Source: Astragalus membranaceus
Taxonomy: Eukaryota > Streptophyta > Magnoliopsida > Fabales > Fabaceae
Reading direction: 5' to 3'
Assembly (NCBI GenBank): GCA_039519185.1
Contig: CM076849.1
Span: 80,503,014-80,567,013 of the forward strand
DNA: 64,000 nucleotides
Shown: positions 10,883-22,729 of the stretch, piece after piece
Layout: each line of letters starts with the position of its first letter
Numbering within the stretch: the stretch's first letter is position 1
Made by a program: the position numbers and the translations under genes
The notes under the pieces: generated by a model
Databases searched by the model: none
The model's input: the letters and a program-made list of their open reading frames with translations, nothing else
What the model was told of the DNA's origin: nothing

Positions 10883-11880
10883 CATGTCAATGTTATATTT
10901 GTATTGCCTCAAAAATGCATCAGCTAGGTCCTTCCAGCACCTGATATGGGCACGCTCTAATTGCATATACCAGCTCGAAGCTGCCCCAGATAGACTATCT
11001 TGGAAGTAGTGAATGAGCAATTTGTCGTCATGAACAAACGCAGCCATCCTCCTGCAGTACATGGTTAAGTGGCTCACGGGGCAGGTCGACCCTCTGTATT
11101 TGTCGAAGTCTGGAACCCTAAATTTTGGAGGGATGACCACGTTAGGGACGAGGCACAAGTCATTAGCATCTCTCGCACCAACATTGGAACCTTCAACTGC
11201 TCTCAACCTTTCCTCAAGCATTTGTAGCTTGTCTTTGGCTTGATGGTTCTCCATAGGGTAATTGTGTGGGAGCCCACTCATACCATAGTAAGGATGAATC
11301 ATCAGAACTATGGCTGGGTTCACATTTGGGGTATGTGAATGAGTGGGGTTCCTGAGATCGAAACCCTGAGCTTGAGGATCAACTATCAGCGGTGGAGTGT
11401 AGCCAAGTGGGAATCTTTGGGGCATGACAACAAGGCTCGGGTTTTGAATCTGCGGCGCCCCCGAATTACCATCGTGACCTGCAGGCTGCCTTTGGCCTAC
11501 GACTCTTGAGGGACCATCTTCCGAATGGGCAGCGACTGTCGGAAGTGTGTAACCTTGTGGAATTCTGTAAGGATGCCATTGGTAACCTTGGTCATTAGCC
11601 CCAGTAGGGTATACTGTATGTGGGATCCCGGGCCCGTTGGGAAGAGGAGGGTTGGTAACTTGATTTTCAGTGTTCCCAGCGGAGACATCTTGATCTGTAT
11701 TTCCGTTCCTTAAAGCTTGTAGAACCTTTAAGATTTCAGCCATCTGTTCTTTCATCCCATCTATTTCTGCCCTAAGCTCTTGATTGCCCAGGTTCTGATT
11801 ACCCTGACCTAAGTCATCCTGATGGGGATTGCCTTGATCTGGGTTATCCTGAGGCGGATTGTCCTGAATTTGCTTCCATG
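10883..11880 (-). pseudogene. Ogre-like gag, N-terminal half
   Basis: The minus-strand frame includes a Gln/Asn/Asp-rich start, a short coiled part (MKEQMAEILKVLQALRN) and a Pro-rich middle. The gag core follows: FRVPDFDKYRGSTCPVSHL, MAAFVHDDKLLIHYFQDSL, and ERAHIRCWKDLADAFLRQYK. The last residues before LTR B are NIDMA, and the frame continues at 8255. The exact start codon is uncertain because a frame change is suspected near 11880. The order and wording of motifs match Ogre/Tat gag from legumes. Confidence 0.85.
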
Positions 11881-12193
11881 TTTCTAGCCTGAGAACGAGT
11901 CCAATAGCGATGTTGACGCACGAGCTTGTCTTTTACTCTCTGTTGATGGGATACATGGTATGAGTATATGAATGGATGAAAAGATGAGTGGTGCATGTGT
12001 GCATGAGTTTTATTGTTTTAGGCCGAGGATTGTAAGTGCGTCTTGATTTGTCGTAAGTACACAAATTAACGTTTCAGAATATTTTCAAGAAAAAAGGATC
12101 AATAGGTGAAACAAACAAACTTCATTGATGGGGGGAAAGTACAACATTTTTTTTGGAATAAAACTTCGAAAGGAAAAGTACAATGCTCTTTTA

Positions 12194-13431
12194 AATTTCG
12201 CTCAAAGACATATGACTTTCATTTTTCCACTCCTCTCTTTTTCTACTAGTAGTGCTACCAGCCTTCTCCCTAAGTTCCGCAATTAGGGTCTTGCAAAATT
12301 CCACAAATTCGAAAACTTGGACTGGGGTGTTGAACGGGTGCATTGTTGAGTCAGCCTTCTTTAGACGTGCTGGGATACCCATGATAGCTTGATTGGCCAG
12401 CCATGCCAACTTTGAGAATTTGTCTTTCCAGTATAAGCTTTCATTCTTCAACTCTATGAAGACTTCATGGTTTTCTATCCTGTTGACCAACTCTACAAAG
12501 CGGCTTTCCCAATGGATACTTCCAGTCTTCAACTGGTGGTAAACTTCCTCTTGATATCTGATATGGTCATTCAGCTCATCAGATCTTTCATGCTCCCTTC
12601 TCAAAGCTTGTTGGTATTCTCGGAGTATCTCTTCGATTGTCTCTTTATCCCGCCGGATACTTTTCACTTGATCTTTAAACTTAGCTATTAATATCCGAGA
12701 CTCTCTTTTTGATTTCACCAGCAAGCTCTGTGTGGTTTTTTCAGCAATCGTTGATTCTTCCCATAACTCCTTCCACTTGTGCGCGTCATCAATGGCTTGG
12801 TTCATTTCCAGGTTGCATCGTTTTAGTTCCTCCTTTGCCCCTCTCAGGTATTTTTGAACCTCTTGTTTGTTCTTTTCTTCAATCTCAAGCTGCTTGCGGC
12901 TATCTTCGATGGCCAATGACTTGGTTGCGTTTTCCTCCTCCAATTTCTGGTTTTTCAGGAGCATTTTCTCTTATTCTGCCTGTAAGCCCTTATTTCCTTC
13001 TTCGGCTTTTGACAATGCCGTTTTGAGCTTATCTAACTCTTCGACAGTGGGAAGGGTAGGTTCAAGTACTTCTTCCTCAACCCGTAGTGCGCTTCGGTAA
13101 GGCAATCGGGTGTCTTGGATCCTTTTTTGGAGCCATTGACGAAAGGTGGGTTCCTTATCGCCGCTCTTCTTAGTAAGCTCTCGTCCTTTGCGGACAACCA
13201 TGTCCCACGCTTGAGAAATCTTCCAGAGCATGTCAACCTCTTTTGGGTTTCCCTCATGGAGGTAAAAGGGGGTTAACATGTCTTCGGTGGGCGGATTTCG
13301 CATGGGGTATCCTAGCTCTCTTAGAGTCAGGGAAGGGTTGTAATTTATGCATCCTCTGATCCCCATGAGTGGGACATTTTGAAAGCTTCCACATTGAAAA
13401 ACTACGGTAGGCCTATTTTCCCACCCTGAGG
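12194..13431 (-). pseudogene. Ogre-like ORF1, C-terminal coiled-coil part
   Basis: On the minus strand this frame continues the ORF1 protein after solo LTR C: GCINYNPSLTLRELGYPMRNPP, then a long Glu/Lys-rich coiled coil (for example LRGAKEELKRCNLEMNQAID and IRRDKETIEEILREYQQAL). One TAA near 12968 interrupts it. ORF1 proteins of this kind lie before gag in Ogre elements. Their function is unknown, and the coiled coil suggests self-assembly. The N-terminal part lies at 22730-23501, separated by LTR C and the deleted Tekay-type element. Confidence 0.8.
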
Positions 13432-14024
13432 GGTGCTGTAACGCCCCAAAAATTTAATTAATTATTTAATTGAATTGTTTAGGAATTTAATTGGTGGAAA
13501 AATAATAGAATAATAATAAGGCTAGAATAGGTGGGCCTATTGTTAGGGTTGGGAGTAGTAATATGAGAAGTGTTAAGCGAAGCCCATGATGTAATTCGCA
13601 TAAGCTATAGAAAAGCCCATAAAAAATTAAATAAGTATAAATAAGAGTATTTTAGGGTTTGGCTCATTTAGAAAGAACAAAAAAATAGAATTAGAGAGAA
13701 GAGAAGAGGGAGAGAGCAACGGCCAAGAGGAGAGAAGAAGGAGAGAGCAACGCCAAGAGGAGAGAGGGGGTTAGGGTTTCGTGATCTTCAAAGGCTAGGG
13801 TTCGTGATCTTCTAAGGCTAAGGTAAGGGTGGGATTCAAGCCTTATAATGGGATATATGAATTACTTTATGTGGGGGTTAGGGTTTGATGATTGTCATAG
13901 GTGTGGTCATACATGTTGTGAATGCCTTGTTGAATAATTATGAATGTGTGATTGATATTCCTATGCCCTAGAATTATTCTTGTATTTTGCCATCATCATG
14001 AGAATTCGAATTGATATGCTGAAA

Positions 14025-14665
14025 GTGGCGCCCTAGGCGCCCAATGCTGTTTTTGATGTTGCTGGAAGTGGCGCCCTAGGCGCCCAATGCTGTTTTTGAT
14101 GTTGTTGGAAGTGGCGCCCTAGGCGCCCAATGCTGTTTTTGATGTTGTTGGAAGTGGCGCCCTAGGTGCCCAATGCTGTTTTTGATGTTGCAAGAAGTGG
14201 CGCCCTAGGCGCCCAGTATTGTTTGTGTTGCTGAGAATGGCGCCCTAGGCGCCCAGTGCTTGTTGATGTTGCTGAAGTTGGCGCCCTAGGCGCCCAGTGC
14301 CTGTTGATGTTGCTGAAGTTGGTGCCCTAGGCGCCCAGTGCCTGTTGGTGTTGCTGAAGTTGGCGCCCTAGGCGCCCAGTCCCTGTTGCGTTGCTGAATC
14401 TGGCGCCCTAGGCGCCCTGTGACTTGTGTTTGTTGCTTGCGAATGATGGCGCCCTATTCCTAGGCGCCATGCTCTATTTTGTTGCTGTTGGTGTTGGCGC
14501 CCTGTCCCTAGGCGTCACACCCTATTTCTGTGCGGCTGATGATGGCGCCCTGTCCCTAGGCGCCATGCTCTATTCTAGCGTTGCTGGTGTTGGTGCCCTG
14601 TCCCTAGGCGCCACACCCTAATTCTAGTTGCTGGTGTTGGTGCCCTGTCCTAGGCGCCACACCCT
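14025..14665 (+). repeat. GGCGCCCTAGGCGCC minisatellite in LTR C
   Basis: About ten units of roughly 43 bp carry GGCGCCCTAGGCGCCCA, followed by TGCTGTTTTTGATGTTG and later by shorter variants with GGCGCCCTGTCCCTAGGCG. The first part of the unit is nearly palindromic. Units become more divergent towards the right. Confidence 0.92.
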
Positions 14666-14669
14666 GGTT

Positions 14670-14895
14670 GCTGTGTTGCTGGGTGCTGTGTTGCTGTGCA
14701 GTTGCTGTGCTGATGTTACTGTGTTGCTGTTGCTGTGCTGCTGTTGCTGTGCTGTTGTTGCTGTGTTGCAATTTCCGTTGTTGGCATTGTTGTTGCTGCC
14801 ATTGTTGCCATTGTCGCCATTGTTGCTGCTGCCGTTGTCGCTATTGTTGTTGTGGTCGCAGTGTTGCTGTTGCTGTTGTCGTTGTTTGCTAATGT
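14670..14895 (+). repeat. TGCTGTTGC triplet-type low-complexity tract
   Basis: A GTTGCTGT/GCCATTGTT-rich tract adjoins the minisatellite in LTR C. It encodes only Cys/Leu or Ala/Val runs and is not coding. Confidence 0.85.
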
Positions 14896-15780
14896 TGAAA
14901 GTTGCTAAAATATTGTGATATTGCCAAAATGTTGAAAATTGCTAAGTTGTAAATTGTTGACGACGAAGGTTGTACGAAGACGAATTTGCCTCTATTCATT
15001 GGCAGGTGATGTGTTGTAGGCCAATGTTTCTTTCCGATGTTGTTGCGTTGTTATGTAACCGTTGTTATTTGTTTGTGCATTTACATAGCGTCGCATGCAT
15101 AGCATATTTACATAGCCCCTATTTACGGGTTTGATTTATGGTACCACATGCATTATAGGGCGGTGGCCCTGAGTCGAGTCACATTCTGCATTCATGTTGC
15201 ATATTTATGCGATTGAAATGATTTTGACTGTCATGACGTAATGATATTGACCGTTGTGATATGATGATATTGACTGTTGTGGAATGATGATCTGATGTCC
15301 TGACCTTATATATATTGTATTTCATATGATTCATTATATATTTCGATATCTCACCCCATATGTTTGAATGTTACCCCTATGTGGGTAACGTGCAGGTAAT
15401 CCCGAATGAAGGCAGTTCACCTTCGTTTGATCGAGTCGGTGTCGTCGCTCTGATACGTAGCACTCGGGGGGATGAACGTTTATTTTTGTTATCTAAGTTG
15501 TATACTGTTGGATTTTGAGTTATGAATTTTGCATAGTTGCCACGATTGTTTGGTTGAACCATTTGAATTTCCGCTGCGTAGTTAAAAGAAGTTTGACTTG
15601 TTTTGAGATGTCGTTTTATCGGTTCATCCGAAAGCGCTATGTGTCTGTTTTCAAAAAGCGAATTAAACCGTTTATTGTCTCCACGAAGCCAATGTGGCAC
15701 TCCATTGTTTGTTGAAAAAGATTTTTATGAACTCTGATATTTTTGTATTATTTTGCCGGGTAGAAATGGGGTGTTACAGG

Positions 15781-18700
15781 TGTAACGCCCCAAAAATAAT
15801 TGGATAATTATTTAATTAATTAGAGGGAATTAGTTTGTGGAGAAATATTAGAAATAATAATATGGTATCTTATTAAATCAATGGAGTGGTGTTAACAAAT
15901 AATTAAGTGGTGGAAGTAATAGAGTGAGTATTTTGTGTGTGTTAGGGAGTGGTAGAAGAAATTTGAGGGGGGTTCAATTAGGGCCTTTGGTTGGGCCTAA
16001 AGAAATAAATGAAAGAAGAAAGAAATAAGAACAAAAAGAAAGAAGGCAGCGAGAGAGTGGGGGAACGGGCTGAAAGAAAAAAAAAGAGAAACAGTGGGAG
16101 AGGAACAGTGAAGCAGCGCGAGACAGGGAGAGAGAGACGTGACCGCGAGGAAGAAAGGGGGGGAGATCTCCCTCAATTCTAATCTAGGTAAGGGGCTTTT
16201 TATATCAATCTCTCTTATTTTTCATCCTCTTCGCATTGAAGTAACTTTTAACCCCTAATTTCTACCCGTTTTCGTTTTACCATTGTTGACCTATCCGAGC
16301 TCAAAGTGGAGAAGACGAAGTTTGAACCTAATGGAAGTTAGATTAAGGTTTTGGAAGGCATGGGTTTCGAATTGGGAGTGATTTCGGGGAGTTTCGGTTG
16401 ATGGGTTCGGTTTTAGAACTTTCGGAGCGGATCCGGAGCGTGTTCGTAGTTCGTCGGAGTTTCGTGCTTGGAGTTTTGCTTGATTTCTTCAATTTTCCTA
16501 AGGTTAGGGGGCTCTCCTTTACCTATATAATAGCTTATATGATTTGTTTTATAGGTGGGTTGGGTTCTAGGGTGGTTCAAAGGGTTGATTGTGGTGTTAT
16601 TTTTATGTTTGTTGTTGTGATTGAGTTTAGTTTGGTGAAAACATGTTATTTGATGTTGGAAAATGTCTATGTTGTTGCGTATGCATGTGAATTGTTTGGT
16701 AATTGCTTCAATAAGGTGAATATGAATGGTGTTGGTTGTGGTGTGAAATAATTGTTGAATTGTTGAATTAAGGTGACGTTGAAACATTGAAAATTGTGTG
16801 AAAATTGTTGGTTGTTTGATGTTGATAAATGCTCAAATGAGAGTTGAGGAAGTGGTGTAGAATTGTTGAATAAAATGTGTTGTGCGTGGTTGAATTAAAT
16901 GATGTGTGTGGGTGAGGCGTGGCACGATGTTGCTTTAGTGCCCGCTTTGGGGCGCGCCTTGGTGTGTGGTGCGTGATTGTGTAGGAAATAATCATTTATA
17001 AACAAAAATTGTGTCTGGACTGGATATACAGGTATATATAGTATTTTGGGATGTCCGTATTGCAGAGGAAGCCCTGCCGGATTTTTGTTAGAATTTTGAT
17101 AAGTAGCGGTCGAGATGTAAGTATGTATGTGTCGAATTGGAGGTGAGTCGAGTTTAGGTGTGTGCCGAAGTGTAGGTGTGCGTCGAAGGACATGTGTGTT
17201 AAAGTTAAGTGTTGAGCTTAAGTGTGATGTGCTTAAGTGTAGTAGCCGAAGTGAACTTTTGTGTTTAGGTGTGGTGTTCCTAAGTGTAGCCGAGGTAGTT
17301 GTGGAGGTGAATGATGATGAGGTGGTGTTCCCAAGAGTAACCAAGGTACTACCCGAGGTGAGTAATGATGAGGTGTAGTTGCTTAAGTGAAGTGTCAAGG
17401 TGTAGAGTAAGAATGCCTAAGTGCAGTTAACCCAAGTGAAGTGTATGTTGGTCGAAGTATATATTTTCGAGGAGTAGAGGTATTAAGGGTGGTGTAATCT
17501 TGCCTAAGTGTAGCTGCTGAAGTGCAGTGGAAGTTTGTCAAAGTTAGCATGGTCGAGGGGTATAGATATCGAAGTATATTGTATGGGTGTTGACGCTAGT
17601 GTTGTCGAATTGTAGTTGCTGAAGTGTACGGTTTATGTACCGAGGTGTATGTGTTGAGGAGTAGATGTAACGAGGTGTAGGAGTATGGGTGTCGACATGT
17701 AGGTGTCGAAGTGTGGATGTGAAGCAATGTGATGTGACGTTTGGTCCTTAAGTGACGAGTTGGTCCTTGTAGTGACATTTTAGTCCACTACGTTCGGTGT
17801 CGAAGTGTCCGGTAAGTTGGACGTTAGATATAGAGCTATTGTCCGATGAGTTTGATGTTAGCCATACCGCTAGTGGTCGATGTGTCTGGTGAGATGGATG
17901 TTAGCCTTAGAGCTATTGACTGATGAGTTGTGGTTAGCCCTAGAGCTATGGATTTGTGCAGTGAGGTTAGCCATAGAGCTAGTGACGGATGTGGTGATGT
18001 TAGCCTTAGAGCTATAGATGATGTTTTGGTGGATTAATAACGAGGTAAGTGATGGTGTAAGTGACGAGGTAAGTGACGGTTTAGTCCAATGTCTATGATG
18101 AAGTATAATTGTTGGCGAGTTGAATATTTATTGGGGAACTGGGCTTCGGCCAAAGCGGTGTTGGGCTTCGGCCAAAGCGGTGTTGGGCTTCGGCCAAAGC
18201 GGTGCGTGCCTTCAAGGCTATTTATTGCGGTGTGTATTATTATGTTGTTGTTGTTGATGTTGTTGTGCCCAGTGTTGTTGTGGGTGTTGTTTGGTGAAGT
18301 CAGTGTTGTTGTGCACGTTGTTGTTGTTGGTATTGTTTGGTGATGTTTCTTGATTGATTAGGAGTTGATGGTGAATTTGATGTTGTATGCTGGTGTTGTT
18401 TTTGGAATTGGTGCCTTAGTTGCTTCCCTAATATAATGCTTATCATATTTGTTATTATTTATGTAAAGAGACTCACCCTACTGCTTTATGTTGCTTCTCA
18501 TGTCGGCAACGTGCAGGTGTTTCCGAGTGAAGGTTCTTCCTTACTCAGTCTTAGTGTGGCGTATTGCTCTGATGCGTAGGACTGGGGGTGGCGGGTTGTT
18601 ATATTTGTTTTGTTATTATTTTAGTTAGGTTTAATTATATTGGTAATGTAAGACTGGTTTGAGAAAATGATATTTCAAGGGTTCGCCCCATTTAAGTCGT

Positions 18701-18868
18701 GCTATGTATCACGTAATTACATTTATTTGTGAAAAGTACTGTTTATTAAATTAAAGTGAGGTTTTGGTGTAAGTAGCATTCCCTGGAGGATGTACCTTTT
18801 TAAAAAGGAAAAAGATTTTTGAACGCTGATTTTTGATTAAATAACTAATTGAGTAAGGGGGTGTTACA
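15781..18868 (+). repeat. Left LTR of the deleted Tekay-type element, 3088 bp
   Basis: The LTR starts TGTAACGCCCC and ends GGGGTGTTACA. A donor-like CTAG/GTAAGG is at 16187/16188, and a second donor-like AAG/GTTAGGGG is near 16502. An acceptor-like CAACGTGCAG/GT ends at 18516. The middle holds AAGTGTAG-type degenerate repeats, TTAGCC...AGAGCTA repeats at about 17820-18020, and three 22-bp copies of GGGCTTCGGCCAAAGCGG at 18139-18203. Confidence 0.93.
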
Positions 18869-19632
18869 AGTTGGTATCAAAGCAAAAGTTCGGTCTGTCC
18901 GGCCAAGTCGTCTAGTCGCAGTGTCTTGGAGTTCCTTGTCGATCTCCGACAAGGACTTTGTTGTAGATTTTCGTTGTGTTGCTTGTAGTTGTTTGTGATT
19001 GTTGTTTGTATTATTGAGGTATGTGAAAATTTGAAAAGACGAAGTGTTGAGACCTTAAGTACTTGGTTGCGTGAGTAGGAGGGACTGATCACCCCAACGA
19101 CTCATCCCCAATGAAAGAGGTGACAATAACTCGTGGATATTTTATATTTTGAATATGTATTAATTTCAACTTGAGTAATTGAGTGTTGTGTGCAAGTTGG
19201 GTGATCCTTGAATTTAAGTAAGTAGGTGTATTATGGATGTCTCTGTAGTTGAGTTGGGAGATATAGTAGGGAGAGGTAGAGATAGGGATCGATACTGGAG
19301 GTTGAAGTTCATGCAAAGTGGTAAAGCATGCCTTTTTGAACTAGTTTAGAAATGTGGTTTCTGGGAAACTTGGGGTAGGATGATTGTTATTAAGAGTATG
19401 GTAGTCAAATAAGTACCTATGTAGGATCCGAGTGATCGTGTGAGACTTTGGTGACCCTGGAAATAGAGTTTTGGTGCAAGGTAAAGGCGCAGAGAGGTGT
19501 GTATGACCTAGTGCTTAGTATACAAGAAGGAGTTGTTGATAGTTGGGAGCAGGAATATGACTGATGGAATTGATGCATTCATATAATTGGTGTAGATTTT
19601 CGAGGACGAAAATATTCTAAGTGGGGGAGAGT
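18869..19632 (+). other. Internal region of the deleted Tekay-type element, no coding
   Basis: The segment starts AGTTGGTATCAAAGC. The part TGGTATCAAAGC (18872-18883) matches the usual initiator-Met PBS (TGGTATCAGAGC) with one change. It ends with TTTTCGAGGACGAAAATATT and the polypurine tract AAGTGGGGGAGAGT directly before the right LTR; that ending is typical of Tekay/Del elements. No gag, protease or RT similarity and no long frame is seen in between. Confidence 0.88.
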
Positions 19633-22600
19633 TGTAACGCCCCAAAAATAATTGGATAATTATTTAATTAATTAGAGGGAATTAGTTTGTGGAGAAATAT
19701 TAGAAATAATAATATGGTATCTTATTAAATCAATGGAGTGGTGTTAACAAATAATTAAGTGGTGGAAGTAATAGAGTGAGTATTTTGTGTGTGTTAGGGA
19801 GTGGTAGAAGAAATTTGAGGGGGGTGCAATTAGGGCCTTTGGTTGGGCCTAAAGAAATAAATGAAAGAAGAAAGAAATAAGAAGAAAAAGAAAGAAGGCA
19901 GCGAGAGAGTGGGGGAACGGGCTGAAAGAAAAAAAGAGAGAAACAGTGGGAGAGGAACCGTGAAGCAGCGCGAGACAGGGAGAGAGAGACGTGACCGCGA
20001 GGAAGAAAGGGGGGGGAGATCTCCCTCAATTCTAATCTAGGTAAGGGGCTTTTTATATCAATCTCTCTTATTTTTCATCCTCTTCGCATTGAAGTAACTT
20101 TTAACCCCTAATTTCTACCCGTTTTCGTTTTACCATTGTTGACCTATCCGAGCTCAAAGTGGAGAAGACGAAGTTTGAACCTAATGGAAGTTAGATTAAG
20201 GTTTTGGAAGGCATGGGTTTCGAATTGGGAGTGATTTCGGGGAGTTTCGGTTGATGGGTTCGGTTTTAGAACTTTCGGAGCGGATCCGGAGCGTGTTCGT
20301 AGTTCGTCGGAGTTTCGTGCTTGGAGTTTTGCTTGATTTCTTCAATTTTCCTAAGGTTAGGGGGCTCTCCTTTACCTATATAATAGCTTATATGATTTGT
20401 TTTATAGGTGGGTTGGGTTCTAGGGTGGTTCAAAGGGTTGATTGTGGTGTTATTTTTATGTTTGTTGTTGTGATTGAGTTTAGTTTGGTGAAAACATGTT
20501 ATTTGATGTTGGAAAATGTCTATGTTGTTGCGTATGCATGTGAATTGTTTGGTAATTGCTTCAATAAGGTGAATATGAATGGTGTTGGTTGTGGTGTGAA
20601 ATAATTGTTGAATTGTTGAATTAAGGTGACGTTGAAACATTGAAAATTGTGTGAAAATTGTTGGTTGTTTGATGTTGATAAATGCTCAAATGAGAGTTGA
20701 GGAAGTGGTGTAGAATTGTTGAATAAAATATGTTGTGCGTGGTTGAATTAAATGATGTGTGTGGGTGAGGCGTGGCACGATGTTGCTTTAGTGCCCGCTT
20801 TGGGGCGCGCCTTGGTGTGTGGTGCGTGATTGTGTAGGAAATAATCATTTATAAACAAAAATTGTGTCTGGACTGGATATACAGGTATATATAGTATTTT
20901 GGGATGTCCGTATTGCAGAGGAAGCCCTGCCGGATTTTTGTTAGAATTTTGATAAGTAGCGGTCGAGATGTAAGTATGTATGTGTCGAATTGGAGGTGAG
21001 TCGAGTTTAGGTGTGTGCCGAAGTGTAGGTGTGCGTCGAAGGACATGTGTGTTAAAGTTAAGTGTTGAGCTTAAGTGTGATGTGCTTAAGTGTAGTAGCC
21101 GAAGTGAACTTTTGTGTTTAGGTGTGGTGTTCCTAAGTGTAGCCGAGGTAGTTGTGGAGGTGAATGATGATGAGGTGGTGTTCCCAAGAGTAACCAAGGT
21201 ACTACCCGAGGTGAGTAATGATGAGGTGTAGTTGCTTAAGTGAAGTGTCAAGGTGTAGAGTAAGAATGCCTAAGTGCAGTTAACCCAAGTGAAGTGTATG
21301 TTGGTCGAAGTATATATTTTCGAGGAGTAGAGGTATTAAGGGTGGTGTAATCTTGCCTAAGTGTAGCTGCTGAAGTGCAGTGGAAGTTTGTCAAAGTTAG
21401 CATGGTCGAGGGGTATAGATATCGAAGTATATTGTATGGGTGTTGACGCTAGTGTTGTCGAATTGTAGTTGCTGAAGTGTACGGTTTATGTACCGAGGTG
21501 TATGTGTTGAGGAGTAGATGTAACGAGGTGTAGGAGTATGGGTGTCGACATGTAGGTGTCGAAGTGTGGATGTGAAGCAATGTGATGTGACGTTTGGTCC
21601 TTAAGTGACGAGTTGGTCCTTGTAGTGACATTTTAGTCCACTACGTTCGGTGTCGAAGTGTCCGGTAAGTTGGACGTTAGATATAGAGCTATTGTCCGAT
21701 GAGTTTGATGTTAGCCATACCGCTAGTGGTCGATGTGTCTGGTGAGATGGATGTTAGCCTTAGAGCTATTGACTGATGAGTTGTGGTTAGCCCTAGAGCT
21801 ATGGATTTGTGCAGTGAGGTTAGCCATAGAGCTAGTGACGGATGTGGTGATGTTAGCCTTAGAGCTATAGATGATGTTTTGGTGGATTAATAACGAGGTA
21901 AGTGATGGTGTAAGTGACGAGGTAAGTGACGGTTTAGTCCAATGTCTATGATGAAGTATAATTGTTGGCGAGTTGAATATTTATTGGGGAACTGGGCTTC
22001 GGCCAAAGCGGTGTTGGGCTTCGGCCAAAGCGGTGTTGGGCTTCGGCCAAAGCGGTGCGTGCCTTCAAGGCTATTTATTGCGGTGTGTATTATTATGTTG
22101 TTGTTGTTGATGTTGTTGTGCCCAGTGTTGTTGTGGGTGTTGTTTGGTGAAGTCAGTGTTGTTGTGCACGTTGTTGTTGTTGGTATTGTTTGGTGATGTT
22201 TCTTGATTGATTAGGAGTTGATGGTGAATTTGATGTTGTATGCTGGTGTTGTTTTTGGAATTGGTGCCTTAGTTGCTTCCCTAATATAATGCTTATCATA
22301 TTTGTTATTATTTATGTAAAGAGACTCACCCTACTGCTTTATGTTGCTTCTCATGTCGGCAACGTGCAGGTGTTTCCGAGTGAAGGTTCTTCCTTACTCA
22401 GTCTGAGTGTGGCGTATTGCTCTGATGCGTAGCACTGGGGGTGGCGGGTTGTTATATTTGTTTTGTTATTATTTTAGTTAGGTTTAATTATATTGGTAAT
22501 GTAAGACTGGTTTGAGAAAACGATATTTCAAGGGTTCGCCCCATTTAAGTCGTGCTATGTATCACGTAATTACATTTATTTGTGAAAAGTACTGTTTATT

Positions 22601-22721
22601 AAATTAAAGTGAGGTTTTGGTGTAAGTAGCATTCCCTGGAGGATGTACCTTTTTAAAAAGGAAAAAGATTTTTGAACTCTGATTTTTGATTAAATAACTA
22701 ATTGAGTAAGGGGGTGTTACA
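19633..22721 (+). repeat. Right LTR of the deleted Tekay-type element, 3089 bp
   Basis: It is a copy of 15781-18868 with the same ends, the donor-like site at 20040/20041, the acceptor-like site ending at 22369 and the same tandem repeats. Differences seen by eye are a few single substitutions in the first 300 bp, one extra G in a G run, and single changes near 20729, 22404, 22430 and 22520. Confidence 0.93.
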
Positions 22722-22729
22722 ACAGGTGC

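Larger units (their letters stand above)
13437..15778 (+). mobile_element. Solo LTR C, Tekay/Del-type, 2342 bp
   Basis: It runs from TGTAACGCCCC to GGGGTGTTACA. The left target copy GGTGC is at 13432-13436. The right copy is now at 22725-22729, because a later element inserted across the right edge of this LTR, and only its GG remains beside LTR C (15779-15780). TATAAATA is at 13636-13643, a donor-like AAG/GTAAGGG at 13822/13823, and an acceptor-like AACGTGCAG/GT ends at 15394. It interrupts ORF1 of the Ogre-like host. Confidence 0.9.
15781..22721 (+). mobile_element. Complete internally deleted Tekay/Del-type LTR retrotransposon (LARD-like), 6.9 kb
   Basis: Two nearly identical LTRs (15781-18868 and 19633-22721) enclose only 764 bp. 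A perfect target duplication ACAGG lies at 15776-15780 and 22722-22726. A PBS similar to the initiator-Met type follows the left LTR, and a purine tract precedes the right LTR. No gag or pol can be seen in the 764 bp, so this copy must have been mobilised by proteins made elsewhere. By eye the LTRs differ at only about ten positions over 3.09 kb, indicating a very recent insertion. It landed precisely across the right border of solo LTR C. Confidence 0.92.

Noticed and set aside
14424..14918. Ala/Gly-, Cys- and Leu-rich open frames
   Set aside because: Produced by the LTR C minisatellite and triplet-type tract. No start context or similarity.
16398..17398. Paired open frames repeated identically at 20251-21251
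   Set aside because: They lie in both LTRs of the deleted Tekay-type element, overlap on opposite strands and show no protein similarity.
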